Origin: Glandiceps talaboti
Lineage: Eukaryota > Hemichordata > Enteropneusta > Spengelidae
DNA: 64,000 nt
Assembly (NCBI RefSeq): GCF_964340395.1
Contig: NC_135571.1
Location: forward strand, 12,572,440-12,636,439
Reading direction: 5' to 3'
This document shows, in pieces, positions 1 to 11,685 of this stretch. The translations under genes and the position numbers were made by a program. The number at the start of each line of letters is the position of its first letter. The first letter of the stretch is position 1. A model generated the notes under the pieces. That model ran no database searches. It saw only the letters and a list, made by a program, of their open reading frames with translations, and was not told the origin of the DNA.

Positions 1-210
1 GTCCTATATACTATAATGTGATAATCTAAGCAATGTTTTTGGTGGTTTTACCCAAGGATGCATTGTGGCACAATTACTACTCATGCGCGTTCTATATACT
101 ATACACATTCTCCACACTGAGGGCGCTATCTACAATATCATCGTGAGGCAGCCGATCACTGTGCGAGCTTATGGCCTTTGCCTAGTTATATTATCAAAAT
201 TCAGGGTTAA
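1..210. repeat. Dispersed repeat copy 1 (second copy near 11.34 kb)
   Basis: This stretch matches 11338-11560 closely. Both contain the phrases CCTATATACTAT, GGTTTTACCCAAGGATGCATTG, CATTCTCCACAC and GTGAGGCAGCC in the same order and spacing. The window start cuts this copy. No terminal repeats or coding potential are visible, so the class is unknown. Confidence 0.75.
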
Positions 211-934
211 CTACTAAACATTGGTTATTTTTCTAAACTTCTTTAAGTCTTTGACTTTATGGGTTATCTAAGTAATTCCACAAGTTGTATCAGTTTTTAA
301 TTTATATATCGATTTTGTTGATTCACTGAAATAAGTATTAAATCTAGTTATCTTTCGTATATTGCGAGGATCTTCAAGATCAACCCATCTAACCTTCTAA
401 TTTATTTCTGAGCGAGCCCCTTTAGGAATTAAATAGTTCTATAGAGACATGGCTACATGATATATTAGACTAGACATCCTGGAGTTTGTTATGCCATCAC
501 TGACAAAACAGATTAGGTGACTATGTATTGTACACACATACATTGATGACACTTGTAATTAGCGTAGGAATTTGAGTGGACTTTTTGCTTAAAGTTCACG
601 AGACTCTATCTAGAAACTAATTACAGGCTGGTTCACATGTGTTCATAAAGCACTTAATAGTCTATATATGTCACTTTATTTACCACTAAATACAGATAAA
701 AATTCAACATGTATAATATTTCTATGACAGTTTTTGCATACATGATCATTGCGTAGTGTTGAGGGCAATATGTAGCTTACATTTATAATGTATGCAATTA
801 CTTTCATCAGTGTGGATACATACTAGCAGTAGTACAAATTAGTCTAGTTCCTGACGGACCGTATTCAATACTACATTAACGTCACACTTATACCAACTAG
901 TCAAGCATGTGACTCTCACACAGAATCCTGTGCG
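211..934. other. AT-rich stretch, no gene seen
   Basis: No exon-like open frame, tandem repeat or transposon terminus was recognised here. Confidence 0.5.
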
Positions 935-953
935 CCCCCCCCCCCCCCCCCCC
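935..953. repeat. Poly-C tract
   Basis: A run of 19 C. Comparable G runs lie at 9119-9135, 55121-55138 and 56946-56965; run lengths this long are prone to sequencing error. Confidence 0.95.
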
Positions 954-1435
954 ACCTACAGTGTTCTTATAAATATGATGACATCGTTGCAGCCCCACGT
1001 GATTTTAGTTTAAACAGACTGGAGGTGGAGTCCTTATTGGACATTGGACATAGTCAAAACAGCTGTATCAAATGAATATTAATTAGAGATGACGACAGCT
1101 CGTCAATTTGTGATGGATTACTACTGATATGCGCTGTTTGCACTTCATTCACCATGGGGTTGAACTACAATTAACGCCTTGAGTCATGGGCTTGACTAGA
1201 CAGTATAAGTGTTAAGTTAACGTAGTAGGGAATACAGTCTATCAGGAACTAGACTAATTGTACAATTTACGTAGGGCAAGATCTGATACCTATATGCAAA
1301 AGGGCACAGAATCATTCCATTACATGAAATCATGCGAACAAATTGTATTTTTTTGGTCAAATTTACTGCTTTGAATAAACATAAAAACAGAACTCCATAG
1401 CACTTTGGCCAGTGTGGGTATATACTCAACGGTAT

Positions 1436-1815
1436 TTACAACTTCCGACATCAGACCATGGACAAACAGAACCTGTCACAAAGTAAACAACTGAATTGGA
1501 TTAATAACACTTGGCACAACATGTTGGAAGTACAGAGACTTGTATTACATTCCACCATTTGATAAGAACAGTTGTATGGGCACTTTTCATAATATTCCAC
1601 CTTCACAAACAAATGTTAAGTTCCCCTGGCATTTCATGTACACATAAAGAGGCCATAAAACAGTTCTTATCAAACCATGGTGTGTAATACAAGTTTCTGC
1701 TGTTCCAACACGCTGTACCAAGTGTTAACAATCCAATTCAGTTGTTTACTTTCCCTGTTTGTAACTGGTTCTGTTCGTCCACAGTCTAATGTCAGTGGTT
1801 GTAACTCATGCCGCA
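1436..1815. mobile_element. Palindromic (foldback) element with ~150-bp arms
   Basis: The left arm (about 1436-1584) reappears as an imperfect reverse complement at about 1651-1815. Shared blocks include AGTAAACAACTGAATTGGAT on the left, and its complement near 1728-1747, plus GATAAGAACAGTT near 1561 and its complement near 1662. The loop is about 65 bp. Arm identity looks near 80%, so the element is old. It has no coding capacity and no clear target duplication; a MITE or foldback transposon is the likely class. The short ORFs inside are by-products of the palindrome. Confidence 0.7.
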
Positions 1816-2370
1816 CAGGTTTCTGCTGCAAAGAATACAAGTGGCGTTTCCCCTTAAACTTGATTTAAAACAAGACATCATATCATGCAATTGTACCAGT
1901 ACCAATATAAAGGCCCCTTATGTCATTCATATTTCATTCAGTAGAAACAAGGCATCATATCATTCACATTAGTAGTCATGACAACAAATACTAGTGGTAA
2001 AAATGTCATGTACACCAGCGGTAAAAATGTAGTCCCACATGTCATTCATATCATTTAGTAGTGACAACTTGACAAACTTAGGCCCCCATATGTCATTCAT
2101 ACAATTGGCCATTAAGACGTCACAGTGGCAACAAGATCCACGTATCAGCCAGTAGAAACGAGACATTATGATTCATGGGCATGTTCAAAATAAAAAGTTT
2201 GCGATGTGTTAGCAATACTGTCCATGGCACTGGATCTACAATTATGGCAACAATCTTTCATCTACTACATGAATTAGCATAGTCATACAGATCAGCGCTG
2301 TGGACTAGTGGCTAGCTAGCTAACCAATCGCAAACAGTGTTTATCCTGAACTCAACCCATGTCATTCATA

Positions 2371-2960
2371 CCAGTGGCGACAGGGTCCCACATGTCAGTC
2401 ATATGTCAGTCAATAGAAACAAGGCGTCATATTATTCATACCAGTGGCGACAGGGTCCCACATGTCAGTCATATGTCAGTCAATAGAAACAAGGCGTCAT
2501 ATTATTCATACCAGTGGCGACAGGGTCCCACATGTCAGTCATATGTCAGTCAATAGAAACAAGGCGTCATATTATTCATACCAGTGGCGACAGGGTCCCA
2601 CATGTCAGTCATATGTCAGTCAATAGAAACAAGGCGTCATATTATTCATACCAGTGGCGACAGGGTCCCACATGTCAGTCATATGTCAGTCAATAGAAAC
2701 AAGGCGTCATATTATTCATACCAGTGGCGACAGGGCCCCATATGTCAGTTGTATTATTCATACCAGTGACAACAGGGCCCCATATGTCAGTCATATTATT
2801 CATACCAGTGGCGACAGGGCCTCATATGTCAGTCATATTATTCATACCAGTGGCGACAGGGCCCCATATGTCAGTCATATGTCAGCCAATAGAAACAAGG
2901 CGTCATATTATTCATACCAGTGGCAACAGGGCCCCATATGTCAGTGGTATTCCAACAACT
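2371..2960. repeat. 70-bp minisatellite with 42-bp deletion variants
   Basis: The marker CCAGTGGCGACAGGG recurs at 2371, 2441, 2511, 2581, 2651 and 2721, giving a 70-bp period. It then recurs at about 2763, 2806 and 2848, where units lack 28 bp, and finally at 2918 after a 70-bp unit again. Open frames through the array are repeat artefacts. Confidence 0.95.
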
Positions 2961-3625
2961 GAGAGCAGTAAATCACATTCCTGTAATCTGGTTATTACAC
3001 TCTCAAGACTTCAAGACGAGTGACCTTGAGAATCAAAATGTGCAACTACTCACTGACAAAGTTTCCAAACAATCTTGGGATTACCATGACTAAATTTACA
3101 CACATTATCCTCCTGTCTCCCATCATTGCAAGAGACATACAATTTACTACATATTAACACTCATCTCAATAATCTCTTTTCAGGCGTATTAAAGCTTTTC
3201 TACGACAGTCCATTTATACAATGTAACACTGGTAATTCAACACAAGAACACAAGGTCACATGGTCTTCTCTTAAGCCTCTTTTCTCCTCCATTTGCCTGT
3301 GTATGTACATCTCAACTTAAGTCAAAGTGACAACACGGTCTATATTGTGTTCACTGGATTAAAATAACAGCCAAGAAGTGACCTGGTTGTAACAGTCTTT
3401 CACTACGACGTAATCTCTTAAATGTGGATTAAACTGGCGACTGTGCAATACTTCAGATTTTTTAGTAGGATTCTTCTTCACACTTATACTAAATATAAAT
3501 CCAAATAATTTTTGAGACTAAAATATTCTTCGAATGAAGTAACTGAGACAGAGTAACTTACATAAATTTAACATCTTTTATCTACAACTTCGGTAATTTA
3601 TTTTTACAAAGTACCTGGTCCAGCA

Positions 3626-3892
3626 ATTCACTTTTTACACTTTTAAAAATCAACCTCCAATGAACCCAATGTATCAACCAATAGAAATCATCCTTGCTTA
3701 TCACTTCGACATTAATTCACTTTTTACACTTTTACAAAGCAACCTCCAATGAACCCAATGTATCAACCAATAGAAATCATCCTAGTTTATCACTTCGACA
3801 GTAATTCATTTTTTAAACTTTTACAATGCAACCTCCAATGAACCTAATGTATCAACCAATAGAAATCATCCTTGCTTATCACTGCAACAGTT
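3626..3892. repeat. 89-bp tandem repeat, 3 copies
   Basis: Units start at ATTCA near 3626, 3715 and 3804. Each carries AACCTCCAATGAACC and ATCAACCAATAGAAATCATC. Confidence 0.9.
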
Positions 3893-4031
3893 TTTCTATT
3901 TCCTGAAAAAACGTCTTTCTAAGAACAGCTGAATAATGTAGCTTAATTAGACTCCGCCCCTTCTAAACATATGGATGGATAAACATTAATATTTGCAACA
4001 CTGTTGCAAATGATCTTGTTTTTTCTATTAT

Positions 4032-4926
4032 TCATACTGATGCACTAGTATTAATGTTTGCAACACTGTTCCATACTGATGCACTAATATTAATGTTTGT
4101 AACACTGTTGCATACTGATGCACTAATATTAATGTTTGTAACACTGTTGCATACTGATGCACTAATATCAATGCCTGTAACACTGTTGCATACTGATGCA
4201 CTAGTATTAATGTTTGTAACACTGTTGCATACTGATGCACTAATATTAATGTTTGTAACACTTGCATACTGATGCACTAATATCAATGCCTGTAACACTG
4301 TTGCATACTGATGCACTAGTATTAATGTTTGTAACACTGTTGCATACTGATGCACTAATATTAATGTTTGTAACACTGTTGCATACTGATGCACTAATAT
4401 TAATGTTTGTAACACTGTTGCATACTGATGCACTAATATTAATGTTTGTAACACTGTTGCATACTGATGCACTAATATTAATGTTTGTAACACTGTTGCA
4501 TACTGATGCACTAATATTAATGTTTGTAACACTGTTGCATACTGATGCACTAATATTAATGTTTGTAACACTGTTGCATACTGATGCACTAGTATTAATG
4601 TTTGTAACACTGTTGCATACGGATGCACTAGTATTAATGTTTGCAACACTGTTGCATACTGATGCACTAATATTAATGTTTGTAACACTGTTGCATACTG
4701 ATGCACTAATATTAATGTTTGTAACACTGTTGCATACTGATGCACTAATGTTAATGTCTGCAACACTGTTGCATACTGATCCACTAAAATTAATCGTTGC
4801 AACACTGTTGCATACTGATGCACTAACAATAATGTTTGCGACACTGTTGCATACTGATGCACTAACAATAATGTTTGCGACACTGTTGCATACTGATGCA
4901 CTAACAATAATGTTTGCGACACTGTT
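4032..4926. repeat. 39-bp minisatellite, ~23 copies
   Basis: The unit includes CTGATGCACTAATATTAATG and TTTGTAACACTGTTGCATA, 39 bp in total. The period is a multiple of three, so long frames stay open on both strands (about 226 and 296 codons). These are not genes: translation is a perfect 13-residue repeat without any flanking coding signal. One unit near 4259-4268 has lost 2 bp. Confidence 0.97.
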
Positions 4927-5016
4927 TGAAGTGATATTGTAAATTGGTTTGTATTTTCTCTTATTTATATTCTATTTCCTTGTAAATGTTTGGATACAAA
5001 GTTGCACAATTTAACT

Positions 5017-5560
5017 GCAAGAGTAGACAAGGACATTGTGCAACTAGCTTACATATACACCTTAACGTGAACACTAACCCAAAGGTGTGCATGTAACAAT
5101 CAAACTACTCAGCAATTTAAATAACAGATGGGTAAACCAACAAGGCAGTCCTTTACTAGTTAAATGCTTAACAAAAACAAAAACATTACATCTAACGGCA
5201 AGGGTAGATGCAAACATTGTGCAACCAACGTGTATGTATCCACCTTAGCGAAAACACTAACCCCAAGGCATGAATCTGAGAATCGAACTACTCGAACTAA
5301 TCAAACTGATTTAAATAACAGATGGATAAACCAACAAGGCAGTCCTTTTACTAGATTAAACTTGATTTGAAATCTGAAAATATTACATTTAACTGAAAGA
5401 GTAGATGAAGACATTGTGCAACTAATGCATATGTATACACCTAGGGGGAACACTAACTCCAAGACATGCATGTAAGAATTGAACTACTCAGCAATTTAAA
5501 TAACAGATGGATAAACCAACAAGGCAGTCCTTTACTAGATTAGAAACTTGATTTGGAACA
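5017..5560. repeat. Three tandem copies of a ~180-200-bp unit
   Basis: The block GAGTAGA...ACATTGTGCAAC, followed by AACACTAAC and ACCAACAAGGCAGTCCTTT, occurs three times, starting near 5020, 5200 and 5400. Confidence 0.85.
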
Positions 5561-5703
5561 GGTTACTCTGATTACATTGGTGAGGAATAGAGACCCAGCC
5601 AAGCCCTAAAGGCATAATGTAACTTAATCTGTATACCGGTATATTGCGAAACATGGTACCTGGAGATACATAATTATGTAGTATATGGTGAGAAAATCTA
5701 AAC

Positions 5704-6235
5704 AAGCTAATCTAGAACCTCTCAACAAGCTAATCTAGAACCTCTCAACATGCTAATCTAGAAATCCAAACAAACTAATATGGAAATCGATACAAGCTAC
5801 ATCAAGTACATCTATAAGATCATAATCAATCTAAACAAGCTAATCTAGAAACTCTAGACAAGCTGATCTAGAAACTCTAGACAAGCTGATCTAGAATTTC
5901 TGGCAAGCTAATCTAGAAACTCTAGACACGCTGATCTAGAAAATCTAAACAAGCTAATCTAGAATTTCTGACAACCTAATCTAGAACCTCTAGACAAGCT
6001 AATCTAGAAAATGAAAACAAGATAATCTAGAAACTCTAATAACCTAAACTAAACAAGCTAATCTAGAAAATAAAAACAAGATAATCTAGAAAATATAAAC
6101 AAGATAATCTACAAACTCTATTAACCTAACTAAACAAGCTAATCTAAGCAAGTCTAGAAAATATAAACAAGCTAATCTAGAAACTCTAATAACCTAAACT
6201 AAACAAGCTAATCTAGAAAATAAAAACAAGATAAT
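5704..6235. repeat. Degenerate ~20-bp repeat rich in TCTAGA
   Basis: About 25 imperfect repeats of ACAAGCTAATCTAGAAA. Units differ by small indels, unlike the crisp arrays nearby, which suggests greater age. Confidence 0.9.
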
Positions 6236-6851
6236 CCTTTCATAAATTTGATTTGACATCTTATCAAATTGTGTGTGTGTGTATGTACATTAAACCAGCT
6301 GTATCATCAAATACTGTATGATACAAAGTTTATTGACCCTAGTGCATTAAAAGTTTTCCAAGGTTGTTTCAGACTGTGCTACAACTCTGACAGTTCTATA
6401 TCTTGTTGACTTCCGTTATATGTACCTTAATCCTAACTGTCTGCAGTTTTATCAAATACATTTAGCATTCAAGATGTGTCTGCTTTCAATCATTCTAGTA
6501 ACTATCAATGGTTTAGGGACGACCGCACAGTGTCGCACAAGCTCAACAAATGAACAACGTTCATTTAGGTCAAACCCCCCCTCCCCCTAAAGGAATGCTC
6601 ACAAGTGCTGACATCAAATATGAATACATATGATGTAAACTATGATGAAAACTGTTGTGGTCACATAAAAAACATACCTGTCTGTGTAAAATACCGTACT
6701 TCCAGCTTCGGCTCACTGTTACTGAAGTGTAGTCTGTGAAAAAAACAAAGACAAATTTAATTAGTATCATACATGTATGACGACATATTTTAATAAAAGG
6801 GGTCAAGTCTGTAACTTAATGGTATTTGGTGGTTACTTTTGTTATACCTTC

Positions 6852-7008
6852 CACTCGTAGTGACAAGGCCCCTTAGGTCACTCATATCATCTTTGGCTGA
6901 ATGAACAAAATTTACAGGATAATTAGATATTATTCCCCAATAGTTTTCTTCGTTCAACCAAGGAAGATATGAGTGACCTAAGGGGCCTTGTCACTATGAG
7001 TATGAGTC
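6852..7008. mobile_element. Palindromic MITE of the CCCCAATA family
   Basis: The left arm starts near ACTCGTAGTGACAAGGCCCC and the right arm ends near GGGGCCTTGTCACTATGAGT. The arms extend through AGGTCACTCATAT and a TTGGCTGAA-like block, leaving a short centre around TATTCCCCAATAG. Related halves occur at 11.86-12.0, 17.57, 19.63-19.78, 25.19-25.32, 32.48-32.63 and 54.12 kb. Confidence 0.8.
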
Positions 7009-8060
7009 CCTAATCTCGCCAACATTGCAATATGAATGTCTGCTTCCCGTCTTTTTGAAACAATAAAGAAATTCATCTTGTTTTTAAGGAAATCTTATAT
7101 TTTCCCATGGAGTAAATAACACATTATTTGGTGGCCATATGATTAGTAATTTTGATAACATTTTGACCTATATTTTAAAAAAATTTATGGTGACGCCTGA
7201 ATTTTTTTCATGATTTTAAATGAGAATGGGATGGACTTTTCTTGAATAAAGTAGCAGCAAAAGTTTAAATAGTTTATTTTTGAGGCACATTTCATCTTAA
7301 CATGTGGATGGCCATTACCCAGCTATGATTTACCAATTAAGTTAGATCATACAGATTTAATCTAATACCCCTGTTATCAATGATAAACTCAAACATAATA
7401 TGGTTTCTATGGAAACGTTTACTATTCTACAACTATGAGAAGAATGTAGACATAAGCAACATCAATAGAAAATTGTGTTTTATACCAGTTCTATTAAACA
7501 GCTGTCATTTTCAGCAACAGGTGACAAAGAGTTGGCAGGGGACGGAAATAAAGATCATGCTATTATCCGACAATAAATGACATGACAGTGACAGCAGTAT
7601 ACATGAAAACACTAGGGGACGAAAAGAACGATCTGGTCTTTGTCTGACTATAAATGATATAGCAGCGACAACACTACGTACTAAAGAACCAGACATAAAT
7701 TGGTGGAGTACTTTGCACAATACCACAATGTGATGCTTGTTGTGGAAAGGTTGAGTGACAGGTCTTTCGGTCGACAAACTTTTAATCTTGATACAGTGGT
7801 TCAAGGAATATCAGTAAAACTGTTGCATACAACATTCTACTGGGTTTTTCATCTGCTGGCCATAGCATAGATTATGTGTCTTCACATAAATTCGAGTCAA
7901 AACGAAATTATACATACAGTAATACTCACCTATGTGCTACACTTTATATACATATATATATTACCTACTACAAAATCATTTCTAATTTCTTTAGTGCGTT
8001 TGAACAGAATGTGTTGTAAATATTACTATAACAGTGACTGTTTTTCCAAAAGTTAATTAT

Positions 8061-8129
8061 GTTGTTGTTGTTGTTGTTGTTGTTGCTGTTGTTGTTGTTG
8101 TTGTTGTTGCTGTTGTTGTTGTTGTTGTT
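8061..8129. repeat. (GTT)n microsatellite
   Basis: About 23 GTT triplets with a few GCT interruptions. Confidence 0.97.
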
Positions 8130-8369
8130 AACCTTACTAACCCTCTGAAGGTATAGACTATTACCTGTTCATTAAGTTCACAATGTAATTACATGTATAT
8201 GAGATAGTCCTAGAATATGAGAAGAACATCTGGTCAAGATTCCAACCTTGATACATTTAAAATATTCTATATATGTATTTTTAAATGCATTTTGCATGTA
8301 TAAACTTCAAATGGAAAAACTCGGCTTATAAAAAATTCAGCAAATTCATGCAGATTCAGTAGTTTTGTT

Positions 8370-8660
8370 GATGTGGTAAGTAGGTAAAATCTACCTGAGT
8401 TAATACCCTGTCATTTTACCAGGGTTCCCTACCAGTGTTTTTGTTAAGGGTGGCAAGTAGGTAAAATCTACCTGAGTTCCCCAGTCATTTTACTAGGGTT
8501 CCCTACAAGTGTTTTTGTTAAGGGTGGTAAGTAGGTAAAATCTACCTGAGTTCCCCAGTCATTTTGACAGGGTTCCCTACCAGTGTTTTTGTTAAGGGTG
8601 GTAGGTAGGTGAATTCCCTAGTCATTTTACCAGGGTTCCCCACCAACAATAAGGTACAAT
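8370..8660. repeat. ~76-bp tandem repeat, ~4 copies
   Basis: Units begin at GGTAAGTAGGTAAAATCTACC-like phrases near 8374, 8451, 8526 and 8599, and contain CAGGGTTCCCTAC and AGTGTTTTTGTTAAGGG. Confidence 0.88.
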
Positions 8661-9118
8661 ATACCGGTATGCCAATTTTACCAGCTAGATTCCCTCTTCA
8701 TGTTACTGGGGTTCCCAGCCCTTTAATAGCAAAAACACTAAGACTGTACCAGTCCTTATTATGCCACAGTACAATACAGGGTGAGTGACATACGTGAGGA
8801 CAAATGGTGTTTCTACATTCAGGAGGTAATTGGGTAAAAGTGATTGGCATTAAGTGGTCCTGGTCCTTGACACACTACTCACAGGATCACAACATCTTTC
8901 ACCCACATACTAATGGTAATTGTAGGATTGTCAAAGAGAACCACCGAAAAAATTCCTGAACAGTACCCAGACTATCTAGGGTATAGTACAACAATTAAAA
9001 CACATTCAGTTGCAAACCAGCAAAGTTTCACTGACAACATTCCTATAAATTTAGCGGGTGCCATATTTTTCAGTTACGTTATCAAAGAAGCTAGTGCATG
9101 ACACTTGAAAGAGCAAAT

Positions 9119-9135
9119 GGGGGGGGGGGGGGGGG
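9119..9135. repeat. Poly-G tract
   Basis: A run of 17 G in AT-rich DNA. Confidence 0.95.
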
Positions 9136-10070
9136 TTATAAAATTATTTGTCAAAACTTCAACTCATCTCTTTATACTCATTCATAAGTCATTTACTATA
9201 AATGAAAAAAATACCAAATACCTACAAATTTAATTTCACAAAGTTTCAAAAAGTTTTGGTCAAGTTGTCTTTAATCCTGTTTTTCACAATTTGTGTTTTA
9301 TTTTGTGTACAAACAAATAACCCTGGAAGAGAGAGGAATTAAATTGGTGATTTTTTTTCCTTTCTGCCCATAGAGAGAAAATGGGAGCTTCCTTAGATTA
9401 ACAATGAAATAATACTGAACATGCACTAAAACTTGAACACATGCAAATCTCATATAAGAGCATATATCATTTTTTTTCATTTCATCAAAACGTTAATAAC
9501 AGTATAATTTCAGTATCTTAGAACATTACTATATTATTAATAGTATAAATCCGTTTCCATTCATGGTATACAAAAATTGCTAACAGAAAGGGGAAATCTG
9601 ATGAAAGTTCAATTGATTTCAAATTAGTTCATTCAACTTTGACCCCAATGTTTTGATCCCATGGCCTATGTTTTCCCAGGAGCCATAGAAATCATTCTTT
9701 TGTGCTGCACCAAGTTTTTCTAAATCTCTGCCAGACAGCTGTTTTTCACACCTAAATGTCAATCCTACATGTACTCTGAAGTGGGCTTTGAATCTCAATG
9801 CTGAATCCTTAGTTTTGGATGAGTACTACTTGTTTCTTATCATTGGACCCATCATGATTAAATCACAATTTCGTTCTGCACCAACTTTTTCTATAACTGT
9901 GCCTGATAGCTGTTTTTTTACACTTTAATGTTGAATCCTTACGTCTTGGAGGAGCACTACTTGTATCTTATCATTGGAGCCATCACGATTAAATCAATCA
10001 AAATATTCTTAGGACCAACTTTTTCTATCAGAAAACTTTTTTTTTCACTCCTAAATTTTAAACCAATATC
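9136..10070. other. No gene; diverged internal duplications
   Basis: No exon was recognised. The phrases TATCATTGGA, CATCA(T/C)GATTAAATCA and CCAACTTTTTCTAT recur between about 9700 and 10030, marking two or three decayed copies of a ~150-bp unit. Confidence 0.5.
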
Positions 10071-10527
10071 AGCCTCTCAGTGGTTGGGATCATCTGTATA
10101 GCCCAGATATGGATTTATGTAGATCAAGGTTATTATATAGCCTCTCAGTGGTTGGGATCATCTGTATTGCCCAGATATGGATTTATGTAGATCAAGGTTA
10201 TATAGCCTCTCAGTGGTTGGGATCATCTGTACAGCCCAGATATGGATTTATGTAGATCAAGGTTATATAGCCTCTCAGTGGTTGGGATCATCTGTATAGC
10301 CCAGATATGGATTTTTGTAGATCAAGGTTATATAGCCTCTCAGTGGTTGGGATCATCTGTATAGCCCAGATATGGATTTATGTAGATCAAGGTTATATAG
10401 CCTCTCAGTGGTTGGGATCATCTGTATAGCCCAGATATGGATTTTTGTAGATCAAGGTTATATAGCCTCTCAGTGGTTGGGATCATCTGTATAGCCCAGA
10501 TATGGATTTATGTAGATCAAGGTTATA
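10071..10527. repeat. 65-bp minisatellite, 7 copies
   Basis: The marker AGCCTCTCAGTGGTTGGGAT recurs at 10071, 10139, 10204, 10269 and onward at 65-68 bp. Two variants, TTTATG and TTTTTG, partly alternate near the unit end. Confidence 0.95.
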
Positions 10528-10544
10528 TGTTAGATGCCTAGGAC

Positions 10545-10931
10545 CAGTGTGCCCTCTAAGCCAATATGATGCCCCACTGACAGTGTGCCCTTTAAGCCAA
10601 TATGATGCACCACTGACAGTGTGCCCTCAAAGCAAATATGATGCCCCACTGACAGTGTGCCCTCAAAGCAAATATGATGCCCCACTGACAGTGTGCCCTC
10701 TAAGCAAATATGATGCCCCACTGACAGTGTGCCCTCTAAGCAAATATGATGCCCCACTGACAGTGTGCCCTTTAAGCCAATATGATGTACCACTGACACA
10801 CACAATTTCTAGTGACGTACCAAAATTTGGTGTTCCCCTATTTCTTATTATGTGATGACGCACAAGAAATCCCAGCTTTTCTTATTTTGACTCACAACAA
10901 CAAAATTTGGCTATCATTAAAGGGCACACTG
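10545..10931. mobile_element. hAT-like MITE (CAGTGTGCCC ends) containing a 36-bp minisatellite
   Basis: The element starts CAGTGTGCCCTCTAA and ends TTAAAGGGCACACTG, a terminal inverted repeat. It is flanked by CCTAGGAC (10537-10544) and CCTAGGGC (10932-10939), an 8-bp target duplication with one mismatch. Its first ~36 bp (GTGCCCTCTAAGCCAATATG...CCACTGACA) are repeated seven times up to about 10795. The rest is the standard body: ACCAAAATTTGGTGTTCCCC, then ATCATTAAAGGGCACACTG. The ends and 8-bp duplication fit the hAT superfamily. Translations of the array are not genes. Confidence 0.85.
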
Positions 10932-11337
10932 CCTAGGGCCCAACTGTAGGACCTAGAAGCCATGAGAGTAATTGATCTGAGCCGTAAAGGTTTCACCATA
11001 AATATCCTATGTAGTGGCACAGATACATTTGACATCACATAACATAAATTGATAGTGAAATATCATTTCATACGAGAAAAATGTAATGATAAAATGATAT
11101 TGATACCAAAATCAAAGTGAAATCCCTGAATTGATATTAACAAGCTCGTCACTTGCTGTATTTGGGTAAGCATTCCTGGGCACGACAAAGAAAATTATTG
11201 TACAGGTTCACGTTCGTTCTCTATTGAATTATAATTGGTAGAAATACTGGGTATTTGATAATCTGTTTTAAATACACATAACTTTATTTTTAGATATTTT
11301 CACTTCATAGCTTGCGTAGCGGCTCAGTGACTAGTAC

Positions 11338-11560
11338 ACATGTGCGTCCTATATACTATGTGATTTTTTTGTGTGGTTTTACCCAAGGATGCATTGCAAC
11401 GCAATGACTACACATGCGCATTCTATATACTATGTGCATTCTCCACACAGAGGGTGCTATCTACCGGTACAATATCATTGTGAGGCAGCCCAGGTAGCCG
11501 GTCACAAATGAATCTACCCTGCATGAGCTTATGGGCTTTGATTAGTTATGATATTATCAA
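11338..11560. repeat. Dispersed repeat copy 2 (partner of 1-210)
   Basis: This shares long blocks with the window start, including CCTATATACTATGTGAT, GGTTTTACCCAAGGATGCAT and CTCCACACAGAGGG. It adds a small ACCGGT-containing insertion near 11463. Confidence 0.8.
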
Positions 11561-11685
11561 AGTTACAAGGCAATTCAAAGTAGTTACTTCAGTATTCACG
11601 GATCATTAAATTCATATCTTGCATCTGATGATAACACTTTAACTACCGGAAACATTAAAAAATATACTTATACTGTAAATTAGAT

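Noticed and set aside
935-953. Long C/G homopolymers (here and at 9119, 55121, 56946) as functional G-quadruplex sites
   Set aside because: They are single uninterrupted runs of uncertain length, typical of slippage; nothing around them suggests function.
2371-2960. CRISPR-like array of regularly spaced repeats
   Set aside because: There are no variable spacers between constant repeats: the whole 70-bp unit is repeated. The context is eukaryotic and no cas genes are present.
4032-4942. Long open frames of 296 codons (minus) and 226 codons (plus)
   Set aside because: They come from a 39-bp repeat, a multiple of three without stops. The translation is a pure 13-residue repeat with no start context, splice sites or unique sequence.
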